Assembly (NCBI GenBank): GCA_014529385.2
Contig: CM043969.1
Coordinates: forward strand, 10,891,001 to 10,955,000
Origin: Adiantum capillus-veneris
Taxonomy: Eukaryota; Streptophyta; Polypodiopsida; Polypodiales; Pteridaceae
Direction: 5' to 3'
DNA length: 64,000 nucleotides
Part shown: positions 1 through 12,689 of the stretch, in pieces
Position numbering within the stretch: the first letter of the stretch is position 1
How the letters are laid out: each line of letters opens with the position of its first letter
The notes under the pieces: model-generated
Database searches by the model: none
Seen by the model: the letters and a program-made list of their open reading frames with translations, nothing else
What the model was told of the DNA's origin: nothing
Made by a program: the position numbers and the translations under genes

Positions 1-255
1 TCTATGTGCTGGGGTACGGCACTATGGTGAGCAGTTACAGATGGGTGGAAGATATGAAAGGCAAGTGTTTGATCTAGGCGGAAGCTATATGATGCAGGGG
101 GTGGGTCAACCCACTTGAAGGTTTGGCAGTAGGATGCAATAAAACTGTGTATATGTGGTTTTGGTTTTCTCATAGTGTGTGCCAGGTTTTGAAGTTAAAA
201 GTGGAATAAAGCTCTTTTTTGGTTGAGCATAAATGCTCAACTAGGGGGTGGGCAA
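1..255 (+). mobile_element. 3' internal tail of an LTR retrotransposon
   Basis: No clear protein can be read. The stretch ends in a short hairpin (GAGCATAAATGCTC) and a purine-rich tract (CTAGGGGGTGGGCAA), the usual position of a polypurine tract just before a 3' LTR. The same hairpin plus a similar purine tract precedes the proven 3' LTR at 19205, which supports this reading. The rest of the element lies outside the window. Confidence 0.5.
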
Positions 256-1095
256 TGATGGTACAACCAAAGTGTGTCGACCATAGAAGATGGCATGGGT
301 AGATATGTGCAGGCCACCAGAAGCATGGAAAAGGGTTGGAGTAGCTAGAAGGTTCATGGACTGATAGGTAGTAATGGAAATGTATAACTGATGCGGCTTA
401 TAGGCCAAGAAAGGCTCCAGAAGGGGTTAATTTGGGTAACAGGTGAAGGTGATGCAAGGTGTAGCTTTTGGGTCCAAGAATGTAGAGCTTGAAGTGCTCA
501 AGGAGCAGGTCTAGACGGCTCATCCAACAGAGCTACGGAGCCCAAGTTATGGAAGGTTGAAGGTTTAGTGTGTTGCAGATTCTTGCCTGACAGGACTGCT
601 GGGGACATATGGTCCAAGTGGAAGTCAGGGTATAGGCGTGTAGTGCTCAATTTATAAGACCTAGCTCTCTTTTGAGATTGTAGATCAGAGTTACGGATTG
701 CAAGATATGGCCACTTGAAATTTTTTGGGGGCTAGACTGGTGTGTTTATGCAAGAGGACCATTCTCTACTATCTCTGGATGTCATTTCCCCTTTCCCCTT
801 CTCTTCTTTGATTGTGCACGTGTGTTTCCGGGTGTGTGTAGGCGTGTGTGCCCCCCCAAAGTTGGTTGTGCAAAGAGAGGTAGAGAGAGGCTGTGTGTGT
901 GTGGAAGGCTGTGAATTGAACGGAGCGGAGTGATTGAGTTTGTCTGGTGCATTGCAATGGGTGTGTGCGTATGGTTGTGTGCAAGTGGTGGTTTTCTTGC
1001 GGGTAGTGTCGAGTTTTGAAGGTGAACTCTAGTGGATTGGGGCGCTGTGTATACGCTGGACTATAGCAAGGCATTGTATTGGGTGCTGGGTGTGC
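256..1095 (+). repeat. Probable 3' LTR, truncated by the next element
   Basis: It starts with TGATGG directly after the purine tract. The stretch 486-560 (TAGAGCTTGAAGTGCTCAAG and the following 'cggagcccaagttatggaa') resembles the reverse complement of the minus-strand LTR near 2830-2910, so the two LTR families are related and lie antiparallel. No 3' end was found; similarity to the neighbouring LTR begins near 1096. Confidence 0.45.
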
Positions 1096-1408
1096 TCCCT
1101 TTTCGCCCTCTCCAATGGTTGAATTTTGTCCTGCTCTCTATTTTGCAGAGCACAACCCCTTTTTCACTGCTTGACTTCTTTAATTACGGTTGCCTTTCTC
1201 TAAAAATCCTTCCTTCCTTTGAACTCTTCCCTTTTTGCAAGATCCATAAAAAAAATCCCTTCTCTTGTATCTCGCTTCTCGTGCTTGAATGCCGTCGGCA
1301 AAGAGAGAGCGAGAGACAATCCTCCATATCCTCAACCAAAACAAAGAGAGAGCCCTTCTTTGCCATGACTAATTTACGGTTGCCTTTTACTCCTTTGTTG
1401 CTTCAAGT

Positions 1409-1562
<154 letters not shown>

Positions 1563-2118
1563 TTTGAAAGATATTGGAGTTGCCTTCCTCCCTTCACCAA
1601 GACACGAGCCTCCCCCCCCCCCCCCCCCACCATCACAAGAACCTCCTTCCTTGTTGCCTCAAGGTCCCGAGAGAGAGAGAGAGGGACTTTGAGAGATATT
1701 GGAGTCGCCTTCCGCCCTCCTTCACCAAGACATGAGCTCTCCCTCATGGTTCTTCTCCCACCTTTCATTCCCTCCTACCCTCCTCATTATCTCTTCCCAA
1801 GCTCTCCCATTTTTCACCCCCTTTGCTACTTGTTCCTATCTCTTAAAATATTCGACTCCCTTCTCGCGCATGCAACTCCCCCTAAGAACAATGGCACCTT
1901 CGATGATGTGGCATGGGAACCACCTCGATGATGTGTCATGGGGAGTTTTATACCACACTAATTTTGTCGCAAATGATACCAAACAGGGGCGCCTTGGTGA
2001 GCTCGTCACTTCTAGTTTCTTGCTCATGGTCTCTTGAGCACCGCTGTGGCCTGCGCAAGCCTCCGTTCTCCCTCTTGCGCTATGCCCGCTTCCCTCGCCA
2101 TGTTCTCCTCCATCCCCT

Positions 2119-2143
2119 CCCCCCCCCCCCCCCCCCCCCCCCC
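2119..2143. repeat. Poly-C tract
   Basis: An uninterrupted run of 25 C within the left LTR. A shorter C run lies at about 1613-1628. Confidence 0.95.
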
Positions 2144-3095
2144 TCCCTTGACCACACCCCTTGAGGTCAAAATGGGCAGCCATTTAATTCCTTGGGCGGG
2201 CGGCCTTTTGTCCCTTCTTTATAATGGGAGGATCTCCCTTTTTTAAACACCGCATTAGGCTTATGCATCAAGCATGGCACCACATTTGGCATCCACATCG
2301 ACCAAGGCATTCCCTAGCATGATATCTTTTCACAAAAAACCTCAACTGAAAATATCATCGTGAATTTTACTACCCCTTTTTATTTTCACGAATAGTGTCG
2401 CCTGCCATTTGGTGCACCCAAACCCAATGACCAAGCCGCGACTTCCCACTGTAACTTCCCATTGCCGACTTCAAACCTACCCCGGTCCATTCATCAAGAC
2501 ATCCAAAAAGGCCAAAAAAACCAGATTCCTCCTAGTTAACCACCATTGTCAAGTTTCAACTGCTATAACTTGTCCATCCAACCTCCGTTTGAGACGCCGC
2601 CACTTTCTGCTAGCTTAGTACAATGCATATCAAACCTAGCGCCCGACAAAACTTTGACCGGCCGTATCTTGGCAACCAAGACTTTGATCGATGATTTGAA
2701 AATACCAGCATACTCCATAAATCAAGCACTACACACACATAGATCCCAATTGGCTTGGACTACATGGCATCACTTGGCCTATCCATCTCGGATCTACAAT
2801 CACTTTCAAATTAAAAATTTCCATAACCTGGGCACCGTGCCTCTCTTTGACAAGCCATCTGGACGTTCTCCTTTAGCACCTCAAGCTCTACATAGCATGC
2901 CAAACACTAGCCCCTCGAACATTCTTCACCTATCTCCCTATCTAGAGTCCTCTTGGTCTAGAACACCACATAAAGCATACATCTCCTCCCTCTTGTTGAC
3001 ATAGCAATTGTTAACATTGTTCATAAGTTTGGCAAAACCTCGAATAAGTATGCACATTTGCATCTTTCACCCCATGCCCACAAAGAGGCACAACA

Positions 3096-3112
3096 TCCAC
3101 CCCCTCTAAACC
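3096..3112 (-). promoter_or_regulatory. Polypurine tract of the minus-strand LTR element
   Basis: On the minus strand GGTTTAGAGGGGGTGGA abuts the LTR start TGTTGTGCC. A purine-rich run directly upstream of TG is the plus-strand primer layout of LTR elements. Confidence 0.6.
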
Positions 3113-3252
3113 TACACATCCTCTAGTATGTGCCAACCATTATTTCAAACTGCAGGCAAAAACTTGTAAACATATAAGAAATAACCCACTGTGAAAAGGC
3201 TTTGAAAAAATTTCCAACATGCTAGCTTATTTGAATATTCCCTCCTCCAGGA

Positions 3253-4668
3253 TCATGTAAGGAAAACACAAGAACTTTCCAGCAATAGATCATAAACATG
3301 AATTAACCCATAAACCATTATGAACCCAATTAGATCATATGGTAAATAAGTCAACCACCCTAAACCATGCACATATCCATCTCCATCAGGATCGAACGGC
3401 ATATCAATCAATTGTCGTGGACCATGCATATAGTTATTTCCTCCAGGATCAAAAGCTAGCTCAGCATCCCCTACATTATACGGTGACATAAAATCCCATA
3501 CAACAACAGGTATCACTAGATACTGCCATACCCCTTGTACAAATGGCCCATCCAATTGTTGATCATCATTCACGGGTAGGAGGACTGGTAATTCACCTTC
3601 ACCACCTCTAGCATCCAAATGTTGAGCATGCATATCTGAATACATCAAGTCTCTGGAAAAACCCTCTTCATCTGACTTCCGAGATGCATCAAAAGAAATT
3701 TCCCTTATTTGTATAGGCCCAAAACCCAATAGAGCATCATCCAACAACTACATAAGGTCATCATCAACCACATCTGGATAAAGGTTCTTATGCATGAAAC
3801 CAAATTTCTTGATACCCTTTGCATTTGTAATTGAGAAGCCTTCAAAAGCTTCATCCAATAAGCACAAAAATTCCTCTATCATGCATATCTCAGGCTGCAA
3901 ACTAGGATTTTCACACATGGTATGCATACTAGCCACATCTGTTGTTGCAGACTGCTCATCAATTTTCTCTGCACATTGAAAATTGCATCGACTATCCTGC
4001 CCATATAATTTGCACAATCCAATCATCCATATGCAACACCAAGAGATTTCACGTTTGTGTGCACCCCCTCTGAATAAGCATCATCAACTTCATGATCATC
4101 CTGCCATAAAGGTAGCCCTGTGTCACAAGCTCTCGATAAAAAAGGAGTTTGCACCCCCTCTAAATCATCACTTTGCATATTTGCATGCATATACTCTTGC
4201 ACATCCAAGCCCTTCAAATATGCTATATCCAAACCCTGTAAATCTGATATACACAAATCTTGGAAATTCTCATGTACATTTACACCTTGTGAAACCTCCT
4301 ATGTGTACAGACCCTCTAAATACTCATGCTTTTCTTGACCACACAAGTCTTGAGCTTTAGCCATTAACATAGAATCTGCAATTCCAAGCTTTTCGTATAG
4401 ACAGCTTGGACAACCTCTTCATCATCCTTATCATGTAGTAGCGTATCATCCTCAAGAAAGCACTCATCAATAGTAGTTTCAAGCTTTGCATAGGTAGGTA
4501 CATTAACATATTCCTCATCATCTTCAAGCATGCTTGGATCCCAACGTTCTCGAATAATTGCCCGTGAAATCGCTCAATGAAACCAGGGATCACAAACCTG
4601 TCAAATTTTAGAATTTTGTTCTCTTTTGGCACCCCATGCAGCTCCAGCTCCTCGTCATAGCACTCCAA
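3253..4668 (-). pseudogene. Acidic retrotransposon ORF, broken
   Basis: I do not recognise a known domain. Two minus-strand segments, 4026-3748 and 3747-3253, are in one frame and separated only by a TAG. Further upstream pieces (4256-4023, 4668-4357) need frameshifts to join. The protein is rich in Asp, Glu and Met, with a FDPGG-containing tail. The ORF at 18349-19155, in the same place relative to the 3' LTR of another gag-only element, also ends in PFDPGG. This suggests a shared C-terminal variable domain after gag, but the similarity is short. No enzyme motif is visible. Confidence 0.45.
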
Positions 4669-5479
4669 GTATCCTACTGGATCATAACCATCAAAAATCC
4701 CTTGCTAATAAAAAACTAGTGTTTGGCATTTTCTAGTGTTAATTGTAGCAGTATCTCTTGTTTTCAATTATGTAACGCTTCAGATTCCGTATTTTCCATT
4801 ACTGGCTCGGATACTTTAAAAATTTATTTGTTATCTAGCCCTTGAAATGCACCTAATTCACTTTTTGCAAACTGCTGCAATTCTTGGTTCTTGGTTTTCA
4901 AATTGGTACCCAAATTTGGATTTATATTCTACACTTGACTTCCATATTGCTACTGCAAAATAGATGCCATTAACCGCATAATATGTTGCATCTCTTTCTC
5001 TTGGTTTGTTGACATGGCTGGCTTTGTCTACCCCGGTCAAGTTCACGTAGGGTTCACCAAAAATGTCGGAGTGTGCGTCTCTCCAAGGTCGATCAGGAAA
5101 GCGTCAGGCTTCTCCCTAAAGACAGAAAAGCAGTGTAGGTGCAAATCAAGTGAAACCAGTGTGGTTAGGGCCAATTTTAGTGTTAGTAAGAGTATATAGA
5201 GATGAATACATAGCAATCAAGGAAGAAAATCACGACTCGTATCACTAATACCAATGAAAAATAAATTAGAAACAGTTATCCGCACTCAATTGATCCTGAC
5301 AATCAAAAGACACTTCCAATTAGTTGATATATGAAACCTTGTTACAAATGGGTTGCATACGCCGTCGTCGGTTTACTAATTGATTTGCAAACCCATAGTT
5401 AAAAATCCCCAACCCCTTGGAAGAAATCTCTAAATGGTAGACAAACCCCACCTTGTATATCTCCCCTGATCATCAGTTC
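4669..5479. other. Internal region of the minus-strand LTR element, no gene seen
   Basis: Short ORFs only. On the minus strand near 5255-5265 TTGGTATTAGTGA is weakly like a tRNA-Met primer site (TGGTATCAGAGC), but it does not abut the LTR-like repeat, so I do not call it. Confidence 0.4.
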
Positions 5480-5799
5480 AAAAAAATTCCCTTTTGCTAT
5501 GTGGACGATCGAATTTTGGCCTGCTCTCTATCTTGCATAGCACAACCCCTTTTTCATTGCTTGCCTTACTTAATTACGGTTTCCTTTCTCCGAAAATCCT
5601 TCCTTCCTTCGAACTCTTCCCGTTTTTCAAGCTCCACCCAAAAAATTCTCTTCTCTTGTATCCCTCTTCTCATCCTTCAATGCCGTTGACAGAGAAAGAG
5701 AGAGAGAAAATCCTTCATAGCCTCAACCAAAACAAAGAGAGATCCCTTCTTTACCATGGCCGGTTTATGGCTACCTTTTCCTCCTTTGTTGCTTCAAGT

Positions 5800-5903
<104 letters not shown>

Positions 5904-6006
5904 TGAGAGATATTGGAGTCGCCTTCCGCCCTTTTACCAAGACACAAGCCTCTCCCCCCACCGTCACAAGAACCTTCTCCCTTTCCTCCCTTGTTGCTTG
6001 AAGGTC

Positions 6007-6156
<150 letters not shown>

Positions 6157-6486
6157 TTGGAGTCACATGTCACCCTTCACCAAGACACGAGCCCTCCCTC
6201 ATGATCCTCCTCCCACCTTCCTTTGCCTCCTGCCCTCCTCGTTCCCTCTTCCCAATCTCTCTCGTTTTTCACCGCCCTTGATACTTGTTCCTATCTCTTA
6301 AAATAGCCGCCTCCCTTCTTTCGCATGCAACTTCCCCTTATTCCGTTAAATCAAGCACTACACATACATAGATCCGAATTTTCTTGAACTACATGGCATC
6401 ACTTGGCCTATCCGTTTCAAATCTGCAATCACTTCTAACCTCAAAACTGCCATAACTTGGGCAGTATGGCTCTGTTTGACGAGTCG

Positions 6487-7690
6487 CTAATGGAGCAAAA
6501 GACACCGTGCGCACACTTACACACCTAGAAAACTCAACATCACACAAGTAATTTACTTGAATTACTCACCACCACTCAAGAGATCTAGAGAATCTACCCA
6601 CAAGCTCGATTCAAACTCCAAACACCTCGACCTACAAGCCCTTGCCTGCCTGCAGACACTACAAGGTGAGTCGAGTCAATCAACATTGCAATCACACTTG
6701 ATGGTGACCAAAATGTACAAGAGAAACCATCAAAAACTCCAGCCACAGAAGGCCTCTCTCCAACCATTGCAAAAGCTCCACCAAACTCCACTCTGTTGGA
6801 CTCTTTGGAGTAGCGCCAACCCTAATGGCACAGACACAGGGTCAAATAGTCTTGCAGAAAGCCACACCTTCTTTGCTCAATTCCTTGCACACACACATCC
6901 ATGGAAACCTCAGCACTTCCATAGACTCTCCCAAGTGAGAGAGAAAGCTCTCATTCACTCCTCCACACACTCGAAAACAGGACGCGAACGCGACGGGACT
7001 GCACTAGACCATCTGTAGGAACCCTGCTTCCTTCCCACACAGAGAAGTGAAAGTGCCAATACTTATCTTCAAAAATCATCCTTCAGCTGGAACACTCACG
7101 ACACCGTCACTGATGAGGAAAATTCAAGCCTTTTCACACCCTTTTGGTCATTTTTTGACCCTTTTTGACCCAATTTTGGCCGGTTTTGACCCTCGACGAG
7201 CATTTTTCACGGCAAAAACCCCAAACAGACTCCAAACTTCACAAAATTTTGTACACTTGATCCTCAATACCCAAAGCACTTTTCCACATTCCCACATTCC
7301 ATTTTTCACCACTTCTAGGGTGGTGTACGCATCATCGCAGATCAGGCACCGTAAATAGATAGTTACTGCATGTCCCAAACTTCTCGGGCGGGATGAGAGT
7401 ACCCACACTTGTTGATTGCATTATTTACATTCTAGAAAGCTCAAACACATTCTCTAGAGCCAAAAGAGGCCACCAAGAACCATATCCAAGGCCCTGATAC
7501 CCTTTCCAGGCATGTACGTGTGCCCGACTGTCGATATGCAAGCATGCATATTTACAAGTTGAACATGTTGCACCACATTTGAAACTCAAAACCACTTTGA
7601 AAATCTCCCAAATGCATGTATTTACATCATTTTGTACATATCACCATGCATATATGCACTAGTTTGTACAGACAAAAATTGGTTTATCAT
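6487..7690. other. Unmatched ~1.2-kb segment inside the right LTR
   Basis: The left LTR runs from 'ctctttgacaagcc' directly to 'cctttagcacctcaag'. Here the two halves are separated by this segment, so it is an insertion here or a loss in the left copy. No TIRs, target duplication or credible protein were identified. The 153-residue ORF at 6557-7018 is low-complexity and unlike known proteins. Confidence 0.4.
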
Positions 7691-7959
7691 TGCCTGGACC
7701 TGTTCCTTCAGCACCTCAAGATCTACATAACAAGAAAAAAACTAGCCCCTCAAACATTCGTCACCTATCTCCCTGTTAGGCCTATGTGGAGCCCTCTTGG
7801 TCTAGAAAACCACATAAAGCATACATATTCTTCCTCTTGCTGACATAACAATTGTTAACATTGTTCATAAGTTTGGCAAAAACTCGAATAAGTATGCAAA
7901 TTTGCATCTTTCACCCTGTGCCCACAAAGCGGCACGACAACGTTCCAACTTTTGTAGAG

Positions 7960-7981
7960 CCCAATTGCTCTGATCCCCAAT
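7960..7981 (-). promoter_or_regulatory. tRNA-Met-like primer binding site
   Basis: On the minus strand the sequence GGGGATCAGAGCAATTGGGC closely resembles the common plant primer site TGGTATCAGAGC. It implies a minus-strand LTR element with its 5' LTR at higher coordinates and its body cut off at 7939. Confidence 0.45.
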
Positions 7982-7984
7982 CTG

Positions 7985-8800
7985 CATACAAGGACTGTTC
8001 ATCTAGTTCCATGGGTGGTCTAACTAGCTGAAACTCTTCAATTGGTGTTGATTTCAAAGTCAAACTTCTTTGCTTATCTTACTCGTTTCCATAGGTGGTT
8101 TGACCAATCTTATTTGACTATTGGAACTCCATTCCATCCTTATTCACTATTAAGAACTATCAATTTAAGTGATTGTGTGCCATCATTCTCGAAGGTGTCC
8201 AACTCACCCTTTCTTGAGCTTTCTCTCTAATGGTTATGGTCTCAAGTTCTGCTAGTTTTCCTATGATTTCAAATCGAGGTTTCTATTTTTCCACCATGGT
8301 TTGCATGATATTTTTTCCATTTTCTTTCCAATGTTTAAACAACATTTAATCTAGCTTGGAAGGATTCCAAGGTGGCGTTGATTGGTTAGTAAATTTTACC
8401 GACCAGGATCGATCCAATTGATTTTTGTTAAGGTTCCTTATAGTTTGTTGAAAGAGTTTGCATCTTTTTCTCTACTTCCTTTTGTATCTTCCCTTTAATT
8501 TTCTTTTGTAGTTTTTGCCTCTTGAATTTGCATCATTTGCATATTTATTTTCTAGAGTTTTTGGAGGAATTGCTTGATTTGTTAGATCCACTTGCATTTT
8601 TTTGCTTGTTCCCTTTGGCTTGTGCTCTAGTCATCACTCGAATAGGAATTGCCAGTTCCCCTTCTCATTAGGAAGAGGATGAGGTCTAGGAGGGTCTCTT
8701 TATATGAGATTTATGCCATGTGTGCGAGAATGATGGGTGTGTAGGATATGTGTAAGAGTGGTCAAAGGATGCACTTTTACCCCCAAAAAAGAGGTGGGTA
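7985..8800 (-). repeat. Probable solo/truncated 5' LTR, minus strand
   Basis: It lies upstream (minus strand) of the primer-site-like sequence. It contains a TATA-like box on the minus strand (CATATAAAGAG, near 8700) and could start with TGATAAAATTACCC at ~8799. No gene was recognised. Confidence 0.4.
8667..8707. repeat. Left arm of a ~41-bp inverted repeat with TATA box
   Basis: Matches the reverse complement of 9044-9084 (core TAGGAAGAG..., GGTCTAGGAGGG..., CTCTTTATAT). It reads as TATA plus transcript start of an LTR on the minus strand. Confidence 0.6.
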
Positions 8801-9043
8801 ATTTTATCATTTTTGGCCTTCTATAACTCCCACATATGATCTCTAGTTTGAGCGAAGATCATAGATCAACAATCTACACATCGAGCTCTTTCCATAGATA
8901 TGCTACATGATATGGTTTTACCCACTAGATTTTAAACTCCATTTTGGAGGAAACATTTGAATTCAAGTAAACTATCCATTTTGCCTCTTTGAATTCAAAA
9001 GTTGTCCTTTGATTACTTTCTTAATACTAAAGGTTTGACTTCT

Positions 9044-9084
9044 ATATAAAGAGGCCCTCCTAGACCCCATTCTCTTCCTAATGT
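9044..9084 (+). promoter_or_regulatory. Right arm of the inverted repeat; TATA box of a plus-strand LTR remnant
   Basis: TATATAAAGAGGCCCTCC reads as a TATA box and start region on the plus strand. It mirrors 8667-8707, giving two divergent copies of one core promoter about 340 bp apart. The flanks outside the 41 bp are not clearly homologous. Confidence 0.5.
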
Positions 9085-9556
9085 GACAAACTACTTGGAA
9101 CAACTTGAACAAGTTTATGGCAATTTTCCCTTTAAGACCATATTAGGTATTATGGTAGAAATCCCGCATTATGGGAATCTCCAAATGGACCAAATTCATG
9201 TAATTTGGGAATTTTCAACTTAAAGTGGAAAAAAAGGAGACAAACTTGTTGATAAGATAGAGTGAATCTTATTGGATTGTGGTGTTGATAAACACCAAAA
9301 GTCAAGAGGATGAACAAAGCATGAATTTGAAGAAACTCTCTTAATCAAATAAAAGAAATAGAGGTTGATATAGCTAGAGATCTTCTTTACAAAATTGACT
9401 CTTATAGTCACAATATAATCTCGCCTAATCTACTCCAAATTTGATGCAAATTTTGATCCAAGCGTGGTTGATGTGCATGAGCAAGACTTGCTTTAGCTTT
9501 TAGAGCATGCCTTTTGGAATCTTAATTCTAGAAAATGGTCCTTCTTTGTTGCGTCT
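9085..9556. other. No gene seen
   Basis: AT-rich sequence between the LTR remnant and the transposase 3' end. No repeat or coding signal was recognised. Confidence 0.5.
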
Positions 9557-10196
9557 TTATGACCAAACAATTGTATCTACCATTTTCCACACTTGTGGGT
9601 CATTGTAGTTGATAGCCCAAAAACCCTTCCAGAAATTAGTGTAAGCTTGAGTATCTGTCATCCCACTCTTTCTTGCACAAGGTGTCCAATATTGAATCAA
9701 ATTCTTTTTTGTAGTTTGGTGCTGTAGGCTTGTTATCATTGTCTGATAAAGCCATTGCAAGACAATCTGGATAGATTTCCATGTCACTTGGAGCTAGCAT
9801 AACAAAGTCACCTTGGTGCACATCAGACATAGGGTCAAACTCTTCACTTGTTCTATCTCGTTGAGGACCACAAAAATGATCATTCAACTCTTCAAGGCCT
9901 AGGAATCTTTCTGATCCTTGTTGTAAGCTCATTGTAGTGGATTGTAGGTGACAAGAGTCCTGAGTTGTTGGCCAAAATTTTTCATACAAGCCTCCCTCTG
10001 ATATGGTTGCTTTTCCAAGCTCGTCAATCACCTTACTCCAATAATCTATCACAGGTCTATAATATCGTGGCACATTTGAACCATTCCCTAGATTTTTCCA
10101 AAACTTAATATAATTCTTCAACCCTAAAATCAATTCTTCGTGAGCCTTGACATATTCTACCATTGTCACCAAAGGTGGATCTCCATGTGGAAACAT
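9557..10196 (-). pseudogene. C-terminal part of the DUF7869-like transposase
   Basis: A 186-residue minus-strand reading (10196-9636) continues into another frame (9787-9557, containing NFWKGFWAINYNDPQVWK) after a frameshift. It includes GDFVMLAPSDMEIYPDCLAM. A similar GEVVLVQTC...YPICLG segment occurs at about 44.0-44.1 kb, suggesting that the two loci carry related transposase tails. No catalytic motif lies here. The function is inferred from position after the catalytic part. Confidence 0.5.
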
Positions 10197-10297
10197 TGGA
10201 TTTCCTTCTATGTCAGTTTTCCAAAGGCGAATGCTTCCACTCCAACTTGATACACATACATGTGCCTTAAACTACATCATTGGTGTCTCATCTTGCA

Positions 10298-11087
10298 TTA
10301 AAAACCTGAATTGAAGTGGTTTGGAATATCCAACAAGTATGTCTTGTAAAAATGGGGTTGGAGATGAAGATTTTGTAATGTATCCACCAAGTGTGGCAAA
10401 GTATATGTTTGTGTAATTCTCAATTTCTTTGAAAACTTATTGAACATGGCATCTATGTCCTCATGTGTATGCCCAACCATCAAAAATCCTAGTTGGATGG
10501 TTTTGACAAGTAGGCAAATAAGTATCGATTTTTTCTTTCCCCTACACAATTATCCAATGGTAGTAACAAGTTCTCTAGAAGCTTGCAAAATGTGGACCCT
10601 GATTCCTCTTGTGTAGCTTCTGATGGTTGCAGAATGGGCTCTTTTCCATCACTCAAGTTGTGGTGGTCTAAAGCATCCCTTGAGTTCAAAGCATGTAGTA
10701 GAGAGATACTAATCCTTGGTAGTCCATTTGTTACCAGATCACCAAGAGGATGCTTATCTATCCTCTCCAAGTTATGTAAACAATTAGCAATTGAGCCAAT
10801 TGAAGATTTGGATCAACTAGCTACAAACCATTCAAGACAAAGTGACCATAATGACCTTCTCCGTGGCCATGAGTGATCATACCTATCAAAGCCACCTGCA
10901 AATTGTATCCTAGATCCACACCCTTAGGAACAATCCGTAATCTAGGAATGGTAGTTTTCTTTTGATCCATCTTATCATGGATTATACAAACATGCTTTTG
11001 TGGTTGAGTTTTTGAATATGTGGGACATGCATAATATAAGCTCCTACAACTCTTTTGTTGTGCCATGTGAACTTCTCTTTCTCTCAA
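10298..11087 (-). pseudogene. Catalytic core of a DUF7869-like DDE transposase
   Basis: Reading the minus strand, the order is IHDKMDQKKT, then GMITHGHGEGHYGHF, then LPLDNCVGERKNRYLFAYL, then LGFLMVGHTHEDIDAMF. From memory this is the signature order of the DUF7869-type RNase H-fold domain found in plant and animal cut-and-paste transposases: acidic residues after DKMD, in LDNC and in THEDID. These enzymes cut DNA at transposon ends in the nucleus. Pieces 11087-10821, 10770-10489 and 10549-10298 lie in different frames, so the gene is dead. The upstream array at 12690-14450 sits on its 5' side. Confidence 0.7.
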
Positions 11088-11733
11088 GAGAAGACCTCTC
11101 TCTTCAAGAGAAGGTTTAGCTTTTAGCCTTGCCTACAAACATTGTACTTAGAGAACATGTCTTTGCTAAAGTGACCTGTGGATACTCTTTGTTCCAAATT
11201 ATATCGAAAGAAGATTGAGATAACTTCTTCTCATAGCCCATTTGGTCGAGTGTTGTGTTGATTTCGCTTAAAATGTCAACTTGTTTGTACATTCATGGAA
11301 TCACTAGTTGAGTCTATCTTGAGCCGTCTATTAGTGTTCTACGTCTATGTGGCATCTTCTCATAGTTGTTGTCCACAAATTCATTCAATAGTGCTCTTGC
11401 TAAACTAGTATATTGAAGTCCTCTTCTCAATGTACATGTGTTACCATGCACATATTGGTGCACATCGTTTTCAAAAATTTCCTTGTAGGGTAAAATGATA
11501 TCTTTGGTATTCCATGTAGCTCATACCATGCTCTGCAGCAAACAATAGAGCCATTTATCTTGAATTGGTATCACATCTTTTCATCTTTTTGATAGCATAT
11601 AGATAGAACATCATATACAAAATTTGTGCGTGCTTTTTAAAACTCTCTCCAAAATTCTTGTCACCAAATCATGATTTGTAAACTCACAATATTTTTTCCA
11701 CAACAATCAATGCATGAAACCCTTTGAATTAAC

Positions 11734-12636
11734 TCAGTTGAAAGATAAAAAGTAGAGGCTAGAGGCTAGTGCTGCTTGCACTTTTTGAGTCATGTTGATG
11801 AAACTATATCTCCTCTTCCTTAGCAAAGGGGCATCAACACTACCATCAAGTTTTTTCCCAGCATTGTCATCATTGGATACATCCTGACGTCTAGTATGCA
11901 TCCCATCAACACGAACAAAGCAATGTAGTGGGCTCCCATCCAACATGGTTGTCTATTGAATGGGCCACTTTAGCAAAGTAATGCTTCCCAATTCCGGCAT
12001 ATTCTGACTGGTAGCATTCTCCCTTTCAATACCTATGCCCAGAAAGTCATCACCAAGTACCTGAAAATTGACATAATCATGTGGAAATACATACAAGATG
12101 GTCCCTTCATTCATAGTGTGCATCATTGTGTCTTCCTTTAAAAGGACCCTTTGATTTCTCCAAGATTTGTGTATTGAAATTTCAAACTCTGGGCTTGTAA
12201 TAGTTATTGCATCTATAACTAGAGGATCAAGATGATCCCCTTGTTCATTTGCATCACCACTATAGCTTTCATTTGTGACAATTACATTGTCATTCATTAT
12301 ATATTTTTGCAAAAGAAGCTTAGGCCATCTAACAACACTCCATAATGAGCTTTGGAGAGATGTAGTATCCATTGTAGAAAGAGGGAGGACCACATCCTTC
12401 AAACATTCCTCCACTAATATAGATACATTTCCTTGCCTTATCTTTGTACCACCACAAGTGGAATCAAGATCTACTCTACACACACAACCAATACCAACAA
12501 TTTTGTTATCAAGTACCATATACACTTTCTTCCCAGATTCAAAGTCCATTATGTAAGTTGAAAAGAAACACCTTGTTAACTTCATATTTATAGATAAATT
12601 CTCTTTGAAAAACAATGTATAAGTTACATTACACAT
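11734..12636 (-). pseudogene. Upstream ORFs of the same transposon (unassigned)
   Basis: A 227-residue minus-strand ORF (12636-11953) is followed at once by a 70-residue ORF (11946-11734). The first contains VYMVLDNKIVGIGCVC and SLWSVVRWPKLLLQ. These are reminiscent of the 'value ... AVG..V.WPK' segment of plant CACTA-type accessory domains, but I cannot confirm it. Position and strand suggest it is an N-terminal domain or accessory gene of the same element. About 650 bp with only short ORFs separates it from the catalytic part. Confidence 0.4.
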
Positions 12637-12689
12637 TACACAAGGGTTGTGAATACTATAACTCTATAGACATTGCTATATTAGATCAT

